64,000 nt of DNA from Desulfuromonas soudanensis (GCF_001278055.1 NZ_CP010802.1:558001-622000), one strand, 5' to 3'; shown: positions 52,414 to 60,693, numbered from the stretch's first letter. A program made the numbers and translations. The notes: generated from the letters alone by a model not told the origin.

Positions 52414-54522
52414 ATGAAATACAATGCGTTTAAATCTATAGTTAATTCGATAAAACAACCGGTGGAGCTTCTGACGCCCTCCGTCTCTTTCTCCGTGAAA
52501 GGTAAACGGGTCGTCCCCTACATTGAACCAAACTTTTCAAAGGTCGAGTTTTCCAAGGAGAAGCCGTCCATTCTACTTGTTTCAGCCGTGGGCGCATCAG
52601 GGAAGACCACTACCGCATGCGCCCTTTCATTCGATACACAATTGCCGGTTCTGGACCTAGCCAAACACAAACCGGTCGGCGACAACACTCTCACTGGCAT
52701 TCTGACCTCCGCTTACCCTATCGAGAAGGTAGGTGCCGTTCTGGAAGGTCTTCGCGCGGGAACCCACGGCATCATCATCGACGGCATCGACGAAGCGAGA
52801 TCTAAGACAACAGAACAAGGATTTGAGGCGTTTCTCGACGATTTGATCGAGCGCTCTAAGGGGTCCGCTAGCACCGCAATCGTAGTTTTTGGTCGGAGCC
52901 AAGTCCTGCTTACCACTTGGTGCTACCTTGTGGATAAGGATGCTGATGTTGGCATGGTACAGATCGATCCGTTCGATCTGGATCAGGCCAAGAGTTATAT
53001 CGACTCCTGCGCGATAGAGGGCGATACTGGTCAGCAAGAGAATTACGAACAAGCCCGCGACGGCGTCTTAACCAGGCTCAGTGCAGCCTTCCAACCTGCC
53101 GCAGCTATGGTTGAGAATACCTTTTTGTCTTTCATCGGTTACCCTCCGGTTCTTGATGCCATCGGAACACTGCTGCGAACAGAGCGTAATTACCATAGCA
53201 TTCAACAAGCATTGAGTGATGGCACCGGCGGCCAGTTAGAAATTAACCTTCTCATTCGGATTTCTGATTACCTGTTAGATCGGGAACATAAAGAAAAGGC
53301 ATTGCCCAATTTTATTAATCAGATCGTGACGGACGCTGGTGCATCCTATGGTGAGGCGTTACGGCAGTCTCTTTTTAGCAACGAGGAGCAGTGTGCGAGA
53401 ATCTTATCACGGGCACTTTCCCGCCCATTTCCCCTCCGGGTTATTGAGGACAACGCGTTAAACGAACGGTATGAACAAGCAGTAGCAACATGGTGTCCCG
53501 AACACCCATTTCTTGACGACACCCGCGTACGCAACGTTGTATTCGCTGCGGTTGCGATCACGCGTTGTGCGCTCAGTAGCATCCCTGAATACCGAACACT
53601 TGCTCATGAATATACGAGCGCGATTCGACCAACTTACCACCTTCTTTACATAATGGCTGAGCTTGGTAAAGCACGCGAGATCAGTGTCCAGTGTTTCAAT
53701 ATGCTGATACAGTCATGCTCAGAATTTTTGGACCTTAACGTTGAAATCTCCATCAACATAGATGGAGAATCTTGGGAGGACCAAGATCAAGAAAATGACA
53801 AGACTGCCGAACTCACAATTGAAATAAAATTTCCAGAGAAAGAACAAGAACGTACCTTCATTTTTAAGGGAATTGTTGATAATGAAACTATTTCACTTGG
53901 TCCCTATCTTATAAACACAAGAGTGACACTTCCTTGTCATATCGATTTGTCGAGTACCCCGGCAGTCGAGGCGATTGGCGATTGTTCCATTTTTGCGCCA
54001 GTCGTGCGATTTGATACTCCTGACCTGATTATTCGAAGCGTCCCCAAACGAACGCAAGATGCCACAAAGGGGAATGCTGGATTGTTCATCAATGCTCGAA
54101 AGGCACAAGGCCACGCCGGTGCGGTTTCACTTGGAGCGGGGGATATCGAGATTCAGTGTGTCGAACATAGTCTTGTTCATCCCCTTGCAAAGTATGCTCG
54201 AAAAGTGGTGCCGGAGCTTGCCGACCCGACACTTCGAGAGAAATATCGGAGACTGCGAAGGATTTTCTCGGAATTTGCATCGCACAGTAAAGGTGGACTG
54301 GCAAAGTACCGGGATAAGATTGAGCACCAACGAGTCCTGCGAAACAGCATTGGTAAAGGTGTCCTTGATGCACTAGTCAAGGAGGGCGTCCTGCGGTCTG
54401 ACTCGAAATTCTATTATGTTGATCCAGTTCAATTCGACGCCAAACTTGGGATTTCTTGGCATCAGCTTCGGCAGTACGAGTCGTCCAGTAGACTTGAGAC
54501 GTTTCTGAAGGGAGTGTCTTAA
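52414..54522 (+). CDS. NACHT/STAND-like P-loop ATPase, possible solo defence protein
   Basis: The 702-residue protein has a P-loop VGASGKTT (about residues 59-66), a NACHT-like Walker B GIIIDGIDEA (119-128) and a likely sensor Arg in VVFGRSQ (about 161). A helical region follows to about 430, then a beta-rich segment (ELTIEIKFPEKEQERTFIF...), and a C-terminal winged-helix-like part (GKGVLDALVKEGVLRSDSKFYYVD). No membrane segment or nuclease motif is seen. I do not recognise a named family. The location in a defence island suggests phage sensing, but this is inference. ATG 52414 follows AAAGGGGG. Confidence 0.65.
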   Translation: MKYNAFKSIVNSIKQPVELLTPSVSFSVKGKRVVPYIEPNFSKVEFSKEKPSILLVSAVGASGKTTTACALSFDTQLPVLDLAKHKPVGDNTLTGILTSAYPIEKVGAVLEGLRAGTHGIIIDGIDEARSKTTEQGFEAFLDDLIERSKGSASTAIVVFGRSQVLLTTWCYLVDKDADVGMVQIDPFDLDQAKSYIDSCAIEGDTGQQENYEQARDGVLTRLSAAFQPAAAMVENTFLSFIGYPPVLDAIGTLLRTERNYHSIQQALSDGTGGQLEINLLIRISDYLLDREHKEKALPNFINQIVTDAGASYGEALRQSLFSNEEQCARILSRALSRPFPLRVIEDNALNERYEQAVATWCPEHPFLDDTRVRNVVFAAVAITRCALSSIPEYRTLAHEYTSAIRPTYHLLYIMAELGKAREISVQCFNMLIQSCSEFLDLNVEISINIDGESWEDQDQENDKTAELTIEIKFPEKEQERTFIFKGIVDNETISLGPYLINTRVTLPCHIDLSSTPAVEAIGDCSIFAPVVRFDTPDLIIRSVPKRTQDATKGNAGLFINARKAQGHAGAVSLGAGDIEIQCVEHSLVHPLAKYARKVVPELADPTLREKYRRLRRIFSEFASHSKGGLAKYRDKIEHQRVLRNSIGKGVLDALVKEGVLRSDSKFYYVDPVQFDAKLGISWHQLRQYESSSRLETFLKGVS

Positions 54523-54580
54523 AAAGAGGCCGAACAAGGGCATGGAGCTGCCATGCAGGAGCGTGCGGCGCATGCCTGGC

Positions 54581-54815
54581 TTAGACGGGGAGAAGAAATA
54601 CATTGCCGATTGTAATGCGAAATTCGCGCACACGCCGGATGATAACCCGCTCACCGTGCTGTTCATGGGAATAGATGGCCAGCAGCAGGTAGGTGATCAG
54701 AGCTGAGAGAATTTGCATTAACAGGCCATGAGGGCTGCGTGCAATCAGCTGATAGACCCTGAGATTATGCTTCCACCAGCCGAAAAAGAACTCGATCGTC
54801 CAGCGCAGCTTTTAA
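54581..54815 (-). pseudogene. IS4-family transposase C-terminal remnant
   Basis: On the minus strand the sequence translates as KLRWTIEFFFGWWKHNLRVY...GLLMQILSALITYLLLAIY...VIIRRVREFR and then a stop. RWxIExFFxWxK is the region carrying the last catalytic Glu of IS4-type DDE transposases. The upstream four-fifths of the gene is missing. Confidence 0.8.
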
Positions 54816-54839
54816 ATTAGAGTAGTAGTAATAGATGTT

Positions 54840-54898
54840 GGGGCTACACTTTTTACAAAATCAAAAAAGCAGGAAAATGTAGAATGTGTAGCCCTGAC
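54840..54898. repeat. Hairpin GGGGCTACAC...GTGTAGCCC
   Basis: Inverted arms of about 10 bases enclose about 38 A/T-rich bases, next to the IS4 remnant. It may be an insertion-sequence end or a terminator. Confidence 0.45.
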
Positions 54899-54920
54899 AT
54901 CACTGTCCAGAACAAAAATC

Positions 54921-55040
54921 CTTCAAATCGGACGGCCTACGGTATATTTCGATGATTCCGTTCATAACCAGCACGGCGCTTCGGTGGTCCACGGCACTGC
55001 CACCTTGATCGATGTCACACTGACATTCTGCTTTATATAA
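54921..55040 (+). pseudogene. PaaI thioesterase 3'-end remnant
   Basis: The frame reads LQIGRPTVYFDDSVHNQHG and VVHGTATLIDVTLTF then stops, closely matching the last 36 residues of the intact thioesterase at 48269-48673 (LHLGRRTVHLDVSVRNQDG and so on). The 5' part is absent, so this is a fragment of a duplicated or imported copy. Confidence 0.8.
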
Positions 55041-55047
55041 CGACAAA

Positions 55048-55119
55048 TTGGAAAAACGATCTGGGTTGCGTCTGAACAATCAACATGGTCAGAAATTGAG
55101 TCGTGACCCCTTCGAATGA
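55048..55119. repeat. Direct repeat B, right copy
   Basis: It matches 52238-52311 (GGAAAAACGAT, CAACATGGTCAGAAATTGAG, GTGACCCCTTCGAATGACC). It marks the boundary between the ATPase insertion and the restriction-modification genes. Confidence 0.8.
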
Positions 55120-55208
55120 CCCAGTACCAACGACGACCTTAGTAGAAGGTGTCAAGTTCGGAAATCTACCCCCGATTCTTGCCCAAAACCTTACATGGGA
55201 AAATAATC

Positions 55209-56096
55209 ATGATCTGTCTACACCCGCATTGCCCAATGGGCCATGGTGCGGCAAATTGGGATCTCATTGTTGCCTCACCAGAGGCAAAAGTTCGCCCATC
55301 AGATCGATTAAATCTAATTATAGCCCTTAGTGGGTGTGGCCCATTGGGAGAGAACATAGAAACTATTCCAACTGAAATAGCCAACAGCGCTCCGTTTAAG
55401 CGAATTCTTGATTTATGCCCTTGCTTGTATGCACAGGTCCCGGATGTGGCTAGTGCGAGAGGAGTGGTCCACCTTTGTGAAGTGACGCTTGGTCAACGGA
55501 TAGATTCGAATAATGTTTATGATGCTTTTAAAATTCAGCATCCCACTATGCCAACCATCCCGTTTCTTTATCCGCCAGCCAATCCAAGAGCGGGAGGAGG
55601 GGATATCATGGAAGCTTTATGTAGTGAGGTGTTAAGCAATCACGGAGTACAACACATGGAACTCGGGCCAGATAATTGGCCAATATGGTCATCAAAATCT
55701 CATCTTTCACTGAACTCTGGGCGCATGAATTCTTTGAAACTTTATGGAGATATTCTTATCCCGGCGGCCCCGCACAACATATTGATTTCCGTAAAAAGTG
55801 AAGCTGCAAGAGAACGTTTTGTTGTGTCAGGAAACCGGCTTGAATCAGTAGGTTTTGGTTTTTTTAATGATCCGAGTGAATTCTGGACTGTTAATAGGAT
55901 TAATCTTCTTAAAAGGTGGGGGTTTATTGCTATTTATATGCCTGATGACATATTGCAGACATTGAATCAGGAATTACACACTAAAAATAGAACTAATTTT
56001 GCTATTAATATTAACGGCTTACCATTATATCGGCCTCTTAATGAGTTCGGACCTGATATGTTACGTGTAGCTGGCGAAATCTCCTGTGCATTATGA
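55209..56096 (+). CDS. Uncharacterised protein, putative PD-(D/E)XK-like nuclease
   Basis: The 295-residue protein starts MICLHPHCPMGHGAANW if ATG 55209 is used; a GTG at 55149 would add 20 residues, and neither has a strong ribosome site. In the middle LKLYGDILIPAAPHNILISVKSEAARERF resembles a nuclease core, with Asp, a hydrophobic strand and SVK in place of the usual (D/E)xK. The N-terminal CxxxxC and HG residues could bind metal. It has low GC and stands just upstream of the EcoRII-type methyltransferase gene. I do not recognise the family, and the nuclease idea is weak. Confidence 0.45.
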   Translation: MICLHPHCPMGHGAANWDLIVASPEAKVRPSDRLNLIIALSGCGPLGENIETIPTEIANSAPFKRILDLCPCLYAQVPDVASARGVVHLCEVTLGQRIDSNNVYDAFKIQHPTMPTIPFLYPPANPRAGGGDIMEALCSEVLSNHGVQHMELGPDNWPIWSSKSHLSLNSGRMNSLKLYGDILIPAAPHNILISVKSEAARERFVVSGNRLESVGFGFFNDPSEFWTVNRINLLKRWGFIAIYMPDDILQTLNQELHTKNRTNFAININGLPLYRPLNEFGPDMLRVAGEISCAL

Positions 56097-56283
56097 AGAG
56101 AGTGGTGTTATTGCTGTTTCGCGGTGAATGGGGTCGGGCGACCTGATAAACGCGGGTTCCTAACGACACTATAAATTACCCACTTTATGATCCTGATACC
56201 GATCAAATGCCGGCATCTTTAGGCCGGTTTTTTGTTGTTGATTGTCTGCCATTTTTCACCTCGGTCCTATGAATAAATGGGTC

Positions 56284-56315
56284 TTGACAATGTGGATTGT
56301 TTTGACATATTGTCA
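56284..56315 (+). promoter_or_regulatory. Promoter and operator-like palindrome of the EcoRII-type methyltransferase gene
   Basis: TTGACA at 56284 is followed after 18 bases by TATTGT at 56308. The 13-base TGACA-TAT-TGTCA palindrome at 56303-56315 lies over the -10 box. Methyltransferases such as M.SsoII bind a GGACA-n-TGTCC operator through their N-terminal HTH to repress their own gene, and the match in form is close. Confidence 0.7.
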
Positions 56316-56339
56316 CAAAAATTCCCAGAGGAGCTAAAA

Positions 56340-57788
56340 ATGGAAGACGAAGCAGTTTGGATAGTTAAAAAGGTCGTTGGTATTCATGGGTACGATAAAG
56401 TGGCTGAAACTCTCGGTGTCTCCACCCGATCAGTGAGGCGTTGGGAGGCAGGAGAAACAGGTGTCTCTCGTAGCGAATTTCTGGTTCTGGAGCAGATGGC
56501 TTTGCAGTTTTTTGGCAAACACAAGCAACATAGCGACTTCACTTTTATTGATCTGTTTGCAGGAATCGGTGGGTTGCGAATGGCCTTCGAGGGGCATGGC
56601 GGCGAGTGTATTTTTACCAGCGAGTGGGATGAATACTGTCAGAAAACCTATCTTGCCAATTTCTGTGTTGATCATGAACTTGCCGGGGATATAAACGTAA
56701 TTGTTGACGATGTTCGTAAACACATTCCGGTTGCTCCGGATTTATTGGTGGCGGGTTTCCCCTGCCAGCCTTTTTCGATTGCCGGAGTAAGTAAAAAAAA
56801 TGCTCTAGGGCGCCCGCATGGATTCGCTTGCAAAGAACAGGGGAACCTCTTCTTCCACGTTGCGTCCTTCCTTGATGAACTGCGTCCTCCCGCCTTTTTA
56901 CTCGAAAATGTTAAAAATCTTGAGCGACACGATAAGGGGAATACGTTTCGTGTAATCATGGATACCTTAACCAAGGACCTGGGATACAAGGTTGATTACA
57001 AGGTAATCGACGCCAAGGGTTTTGTTCCTCAGCATCGCGAAAGAATTTTTATAGTCGGTTTTGATGGTGATACCGGCTTTAATTGGGATGATTTCCGCCA
57101 TCCAGGTCCCAAAGCAAAAACCCTTAAGGACATTCTTGAGCCGGAGAGCAAAGTCGACATGAAGTACATTCTGTCCGACAAACTCTGGCTTTATTTGCAG
57201 AACTATGCAGCCAAGCACAAGGCTGCGGGGAACGGTTTCGGTTTTGGTTTGGTTGGCAGAAATGATACGGCTCGGACACTCTCGGCCCGCTACTATAAAG
57301 ATGGTAGCGAAATCCTTATTGATCGCGGCAAGGGGAAAAATCCAAGGAGATTGACCCCTCGTGAATGTGCAAGATTGATGGGCTTTCCTGATAGCTTTGT
57401 CATCCCGGTTTCCGATACAAGAGCTTATAAGCAGTTTGGCAACTCAGTAGTTTCACCCGTTGTTAATGAAGTGGCAAGGATCATGGCCCCGCATATTCTT
57501 GCTTTGAAAAGGGATCGTATTGATAAGTATGAGGTTGTTCTTTGCTCCACAGGAAACCCGGATTATGGGCAAACAACACCACAAAGTCCATATAGCAGGC
57601 GATGGGTTACCAGCCCTGAGGAAGCGGTGGATATCTGCAGAAAATACATAGAACACTGGAATCTTGGGAGTGGGAACTGGTGTGGTGAGTCGGGCAAGGT
57701 CATGCAATACGGTGCCCTTGTTGCCATGATTTCCTATAACGGAAGAATCTTGCCTGTTGAAACGCCAACCTTGGGTGCAAATGGCTGA
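56340..57788 (+). CDS. dcm: DNA (cytosine-5)-methyltransferase of the Dcm/M.EcoRII type
   Basis: The 482-residue protein has an N-terminal HTH (VAETLGVSTRSVRRWEAGE, about residues 21-39) and all main C5-methylase motifs: FIDLFAGIGG (I), GFPCQPFS with catalytic Cys about 142 (IV), LENVKNL (VI), QHRERIFIVG (VIII) and FGNSVVSPVV (X). With the EcoRII-like nuclease and Vsr next to it, the target should be CCWGG, giving 5-methylcytosine at the inner C. The HTH probably represses its own promoter. ATG 56340 follows CAGAGGAG. Confidence 0.93.
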   Translation: MEDEAVWIVKKVVGIHGYDKVAETLGVSTRSVRRWEAGETGVSRSEFLVLEQMALQFFGKHKQHSDFTFIDLFAGIGGLRMAFEGHGGECIFTSEWDEYCQKTYLANFCVDHELAGDINVIVDDVRKHIPVAPDLLVAGFPCQPFSIAGVSKKNALGRPHGFACKEQGNLFFHVASFLDELRPPAFLLENVKNLERHDKGNTFRVIMDTLTKDLGYKVDYKVIDAKGFVPQHRERIFIVGFDGDTGFNWDDFRHPGPKAKTLKDILEPESKVDMKYILSDKLWLYLQNYAAKHKAAGNGFGFGLVGRNDTARTLSARYYKDGSEILIDRGKGKNPRRLTPRECARLMGFPDSFVIPVSDTRAYKQFGNSVVSPVVNEVARIMAPHILALKRDRIDKYEVVLCSTGNPDYGQTTPQSPYSRRWVTSPEEAVDICRKYIEHWNLGSGNWCGESGKVMQYGALVAMISYNGRILPVETPTLGANG

Positions 57789-58233
57789 TGTTGTTGACCC
57801 GGCCACCCGAAGTCGGATGATGTCGGGTATACGGGGGAAAAATACCCGCCCGGAGATGCTGGTTCGTCGGCATCTCCATGCACGAGGGTTTCGGTATCGT
57901 CTTCATGTGAAAACTTTGCCAGGTAAGCCCGACATCGTCCTTCCTCGTTATCGCGCAGTAATCCTGATTCATGGCTGTTTCTGGCATGGGCATGACTGCC
58001 AATTATTTAAATGGCCCTCGACCCGCCAGGAATTTTGGTGCGCGAAGATAGGGCGCAACCGAAAGAAGGACGCCGAGACGCTCGTGGAACTTGAAGCGAT
58101 CGGGTGGCGGGTGCTGTCAGTGTGGGAATGCGCGATCAAAGGTAGGCAGCGGCTTTCAGTTGAGGACTTAATTGAGAGAATTTCAAGTTGGATTGTTTCT
58201 GGCTCAAGCCAAGATGTTATAAGAGGTGGTTGA
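57781..58233 (+). CDS. vsr: Very short patch repair endonuclease Vsr
   Basis: The 150-residue protein has the Vsr signatures SRMMSGIRGKNTRPEMLVR, PGKPDIVLPRY (catalytic Asp), HGCFWHGHDCQLF (catalytic His and zinc ligands) and SVWECAIKG (last zinc Cys). Vsr nicks at T-G mismatches left when 5-methylcytosine in the methylase site deaminates. It overlaps the methyltransferase gene by eight bases and is followed two bases on by the endonuclease gene, so one transcript is likely. Confidence 0.95.
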   Translation: MADVVDPATRSRMMSGIRGKNTRPEMLVRRHLHARGFRYRLHVKTLPGKPDIVLPRYRAVILIHGCFWHGHDCQLFKWPSTRQEFWCAKIGRNRKKDAETLVELEAIGWRVLSVWECAIKGRQRLSVEDLIERISSWIVSGSSQDVIRGG

Positions 58234-58234
58234 T

Positions 58235-59476
58235 ATGGCTCTCTCCGACCTGTCCGATTGGATGGATGAAAACACCGGACTAGACTGCGTGTGGTTTGTA
58301 AAAAGGCTTTCCGCCAACGACACTTTAGCCAACGAAACTCACCAAGCGGGCCCCTACATCCCTAGGGAATTCCTCTTCCGTGTTTTCCCCGAAATAAACC
58401 GGCCGGACGTAGAAAACCCCGATTGTCGATTTGTCCTCTCCATCGACTCTCACATGGATCGGCGGATCGTGCGGGCCATTTGGTACAATAAAAAACTTCA
58501 CGGGACTGGAACCCGCAACGAGGCGCGCATCACTGGGTTCGGAGGTCGGGGCTCGGCCCTTCTCGACCCAGAAAACACTGGGGCGTTGGCTATCTTCGCA
58601 TTCCTCGTCGATGAGCAAGGGGCTGCGTCGAAGTGCCGGGTCTGGGTCTGCCGAACAGAGATAGAGGAGAGTTTAGTCGAAGATCGCATTGGTCCAATTG
58701 ACCCCGGCCAGTCGCGAATCTGGGCACCGAATCTCGAACGTACTGCCGATCTATACGGAACAGCGAAGAGAGTTAGAACGAGCTGCTATTTGCAGAGGGA
58801 GGAAATTCCCCTTCCATGGCTTGTGAACTTCCCGAGTGGTGCTGAAATCGTCAGCAAAACCATAGAATTCAAACCTGCGGGTGGAATGAATCCTGATACA
58901 CGACTATTGGCCAGAAGAAAATGTGAATTCGAGATGTTTCGTAGTATCGAGGAAGCTATTGAACTCCCGAATGTGCTCAGGGGTTTCCTTACAATTGACG
59001 AGTTCTTAGCCCGCGCACAAACGATACTACAGCGCCGCAAGGCCCGCTCTGGTCGGTCCTTGGAGCTTCACGCACTCGAAATCTTTCTGGAGGAGGGGCT
59101 CGTCGAGAACGAGAACTTTACTCACCAGCCCGAGTCCGAACATGGCAAGCGCCCCGACTTTCTCTTCCCTTCTGCCGCTCTTTACAAAACGACTACCTTT
59201 CCTGCTAGTCAGCTTCGAATGCTGGCTGTGAAGACAACCTGCAAGGATCGCTGGCGTCAGATTATTAACGAAGCCGATCGGATCAAGGAGAAACACCTGC
59301 TGACCTTGCAAGAGGGTGTGTCTGTGGGACAGTTTCACGAAATGACCGAGGCTGGGGTAAGGCTCGTAGTGCCTGAGGCACTCAAGTCGAATTACAACAA
59401 AAAAATCCAACCCTATCTACAGTCGCTGGAGAGCTTTATAAGCGACATACGACTGCTCACTGGTAGGCTCCGGTGA
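58235..59476 (+). CDS. EcoRII-like type II restriction endonuclease
   Basis: The 413-residue protein has an N-terminal effector-type domain (to about residue 180) and a C-terminal EcoRII nuclease domain with RSGRSLELHALEIFLEEG, KRPDFLFPS and VKTTCKDRWRQ, then HLLTLQEGVSVGQF and RLVVPEAL. In EcoRII the PD and K-TTC-K residues form the active site, and all are kept. EcoRII cuts before CCWGG and needs two or more sites (type IIE). ATG 58235 follows AGAGGTGG; a GTG three codons upstream is possible. The length matches EcoRII (about 400). Confidence 0.93.
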   Translation: MALSDLSDWMDENTGLDCVWFVKRLSANDTLANETHQAGPYIPREFLFRVFPEINRPDVENPDCRFVLSIDSHMDRRIVRAIWYNKKLHGTGTRNEARITGFGGRGSALLDPENTGALAIFAFLVDEQGAASKCRVWVCRTEIEESLVEDRIGPIDPGQSRIWAPNLERTADLYGTAKRVRTSCYLQREEIPLPWLVNFPSGAEIVSKTIEFKPAGGMNPDTRLLARRKCEFEMFRSIEEAIELPNVLRGFLTIDEFLARAQTILQRRKARSGRSLELHALEIFLEEGLVENENFTHQPESEHGKRPDFLFPSAALYKTTTFPASQLRMLAVKTTCKDRWRQIINEADRIKEKHLLTLQEGVSVGQFHEMTEAGVRLVVPEALKSNYNKKIQPYLQSLESFISDIRLLTGRLR

Positions 59477-59492
59477 CGTTTAAAGGCTATTT

Positions 59493-59580
59493 GGGTCGGA
59501 CCAAGCCAAGCCTCTGTAATTAAAAGATATTATCCACAAAAAACTACTCTTTCGACCCTTATAGGCCCATTTTTGATCCT
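59493..59580. repeat. Right copy of the long imperfect inverted repeat
   Basis: GGGTCGGACCAAG at 59493 and CCTTATAGGCCCATTTTTG near 59557 are the reverse complements of blocks at 51899-51985. The pair encloses the mutT-tail duplicate, the ATPase gene and the whole EcoRII-type system. Confidence 0.65.
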
Positions 59581-59661
59581 AAAAATAGCCCTATAACCGC
59601 TTAATCCGAGAAGAAAGTGACGCATCTCAACGCAGTGATAGATAATTTTAAAGGGGCCTGT

Positions 59662-59886
59662 ATGAAAAAATACCTCTGGATACTGCTGTTTATCTGTTGC
59701 TCCGCCTTGCCCGCCTGTTCCAACGATCCAGGGAGACAGCAAATTGAAATTGCGCAGTTCGAGGAAAAACAGAACAACAAAGAGCATGCTATAAAACTGT
59801 ACGAAGAGGTGGTGAGTAAGTATGCCGGCTCGCCAAATGCAAAGCTTGCTCAGGAACGTTTGAACGCGCTGAAGGAGGACAAGTAA
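59662..59886 (+). CDS. Small TPR-like lipoprotein
   Basis: The 74-residue protein has a signal with lipobox LPAC (Cys about residue 18) and one TPR-like helix pair (QQIEIAQFEEKQNNKEHAIKLYEEVVSKYAGSPNAKLAQERL). ATG 59662 follows AAAGGGG. A partner-binding role in the envelope is possible, but there is no further clue. It is low in GC, like the island before it. Confidence 0.65.
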   Translation: MKKYLWILLFICCSALPACSNDPGRQQIEIAQFEEKQNNKEHAIKLYEEVVSKYAGSPNAKLAQERLNALKEDK

Positions 59887-59975
59887 GTCAGGGCACACCT
59901 GCTTCGGAGTCGGACCTAACCATCCACCCGAATTCTAAACGCGCCGGACCTTCTCCTTCCCCTCAGGGACCCCTC

Positions 59976-60271
59976 ATGGTCAGCCCCAAAACCCGATTTT
60001 TCCGGACCTTCAAAAAACACTTCTTCCTCCGCTTCCACATGACCCTCATCCTCCTCGCCACCGGCCTGAGCGGCCTCGCCGGAACGAAGATCCTCCTGTG
60101 GAGCGGGGTGGAGAACGTCCTCCTCCGCTACCCCCTCAACCTGACTGGCTGGGGAGCGTCTTCCGCATGACCTGGTTCCCTTTTGCCGTGGTGCTGGTCA
60201 TCGCCACCCTCTGCGCCTGGCAGCTGCAGGTCCATTTTCCCGAGGCGGTGCGGCTAAGCGATCTCTTCTGA
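59976..60271 (+). pseudogene. Membrane-protein gene with a large internal deletion
   Basis: The first frame reads MVSPKTRFFRTFKKHFFLRFHMTLILLATGLSG...RYPLNL and soon stops at 60168. From about 60145 a second frame reads DWLGSVFRMTWFPFAVVLVIATLCAWQLQ and ends at 60271. The two parts look like the first and last segments of a longer polytopic membrane protein joined by an out-of-frame deletion. I cannot name the intact family with certainty. Confidence 0.55.
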
Positions 60272-60569
60272 GTTTTCTGAGCAGGTTTGTTCTCAAGGCC
60301 CTGGGGTTGGTCGCCCACGGAGATGGACGAAGAGGAGCTCAGGTTCTGCAAGGGGAGGGTTTTAGAGTGAATCGCGCCAGATTTTAGGGGAATTAATCGG
60401 ATCTTCGTCGCCAGCTTTTCGGGCTGCGTCTGGACATCCGGGTCAGGCTTCCAAGATGTCAAGATTGGAAATGGTTGCGGGGGATGGGGCCCCCACCGGG
60501 GTCGAATTCAGCATTTAAACATTCTGTTGAAACCCGGCCGAACCTCTTCCCCATCCCCTCTTTTCCGAC
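60272..60569. other. Spacer, no gene recognised
   Basis: At 60285-60320 GGTTTGTTCTCAAGGCCCTGG repeats part of the small membrane frame at 61365-61395, suggesting a fragment of the same ancestral gene. Nothing else is supported in this spacer. Confidence 0.4.
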
Positions 60570-60605
60570 TTGACTTCGAAGCTATCGAAACGTACAATTT
60601 GTACG
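60570..60605 (+). promoter_or_regulatory. Promoter and operator of the first Phd/RelE pair
   Basis: TTGACT at 60570-60575 and TACAAT at 60593-60598 are 17 bases apart. CGTACAA-T-TTGTACG at 60591-60605 is a perfect 15-base inverted repeat over the -10 box and is a likely antitoxin site. Confidence 0.75.
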
Positions 60606-60693
60606 GCTGGTATTTTACCCAGGCCATGAATCGCAGGCGGCTGGCGCCTGCTGGAATTGGACGGAAGCCAAACCCAAACCGTTGGAGCCCCTC

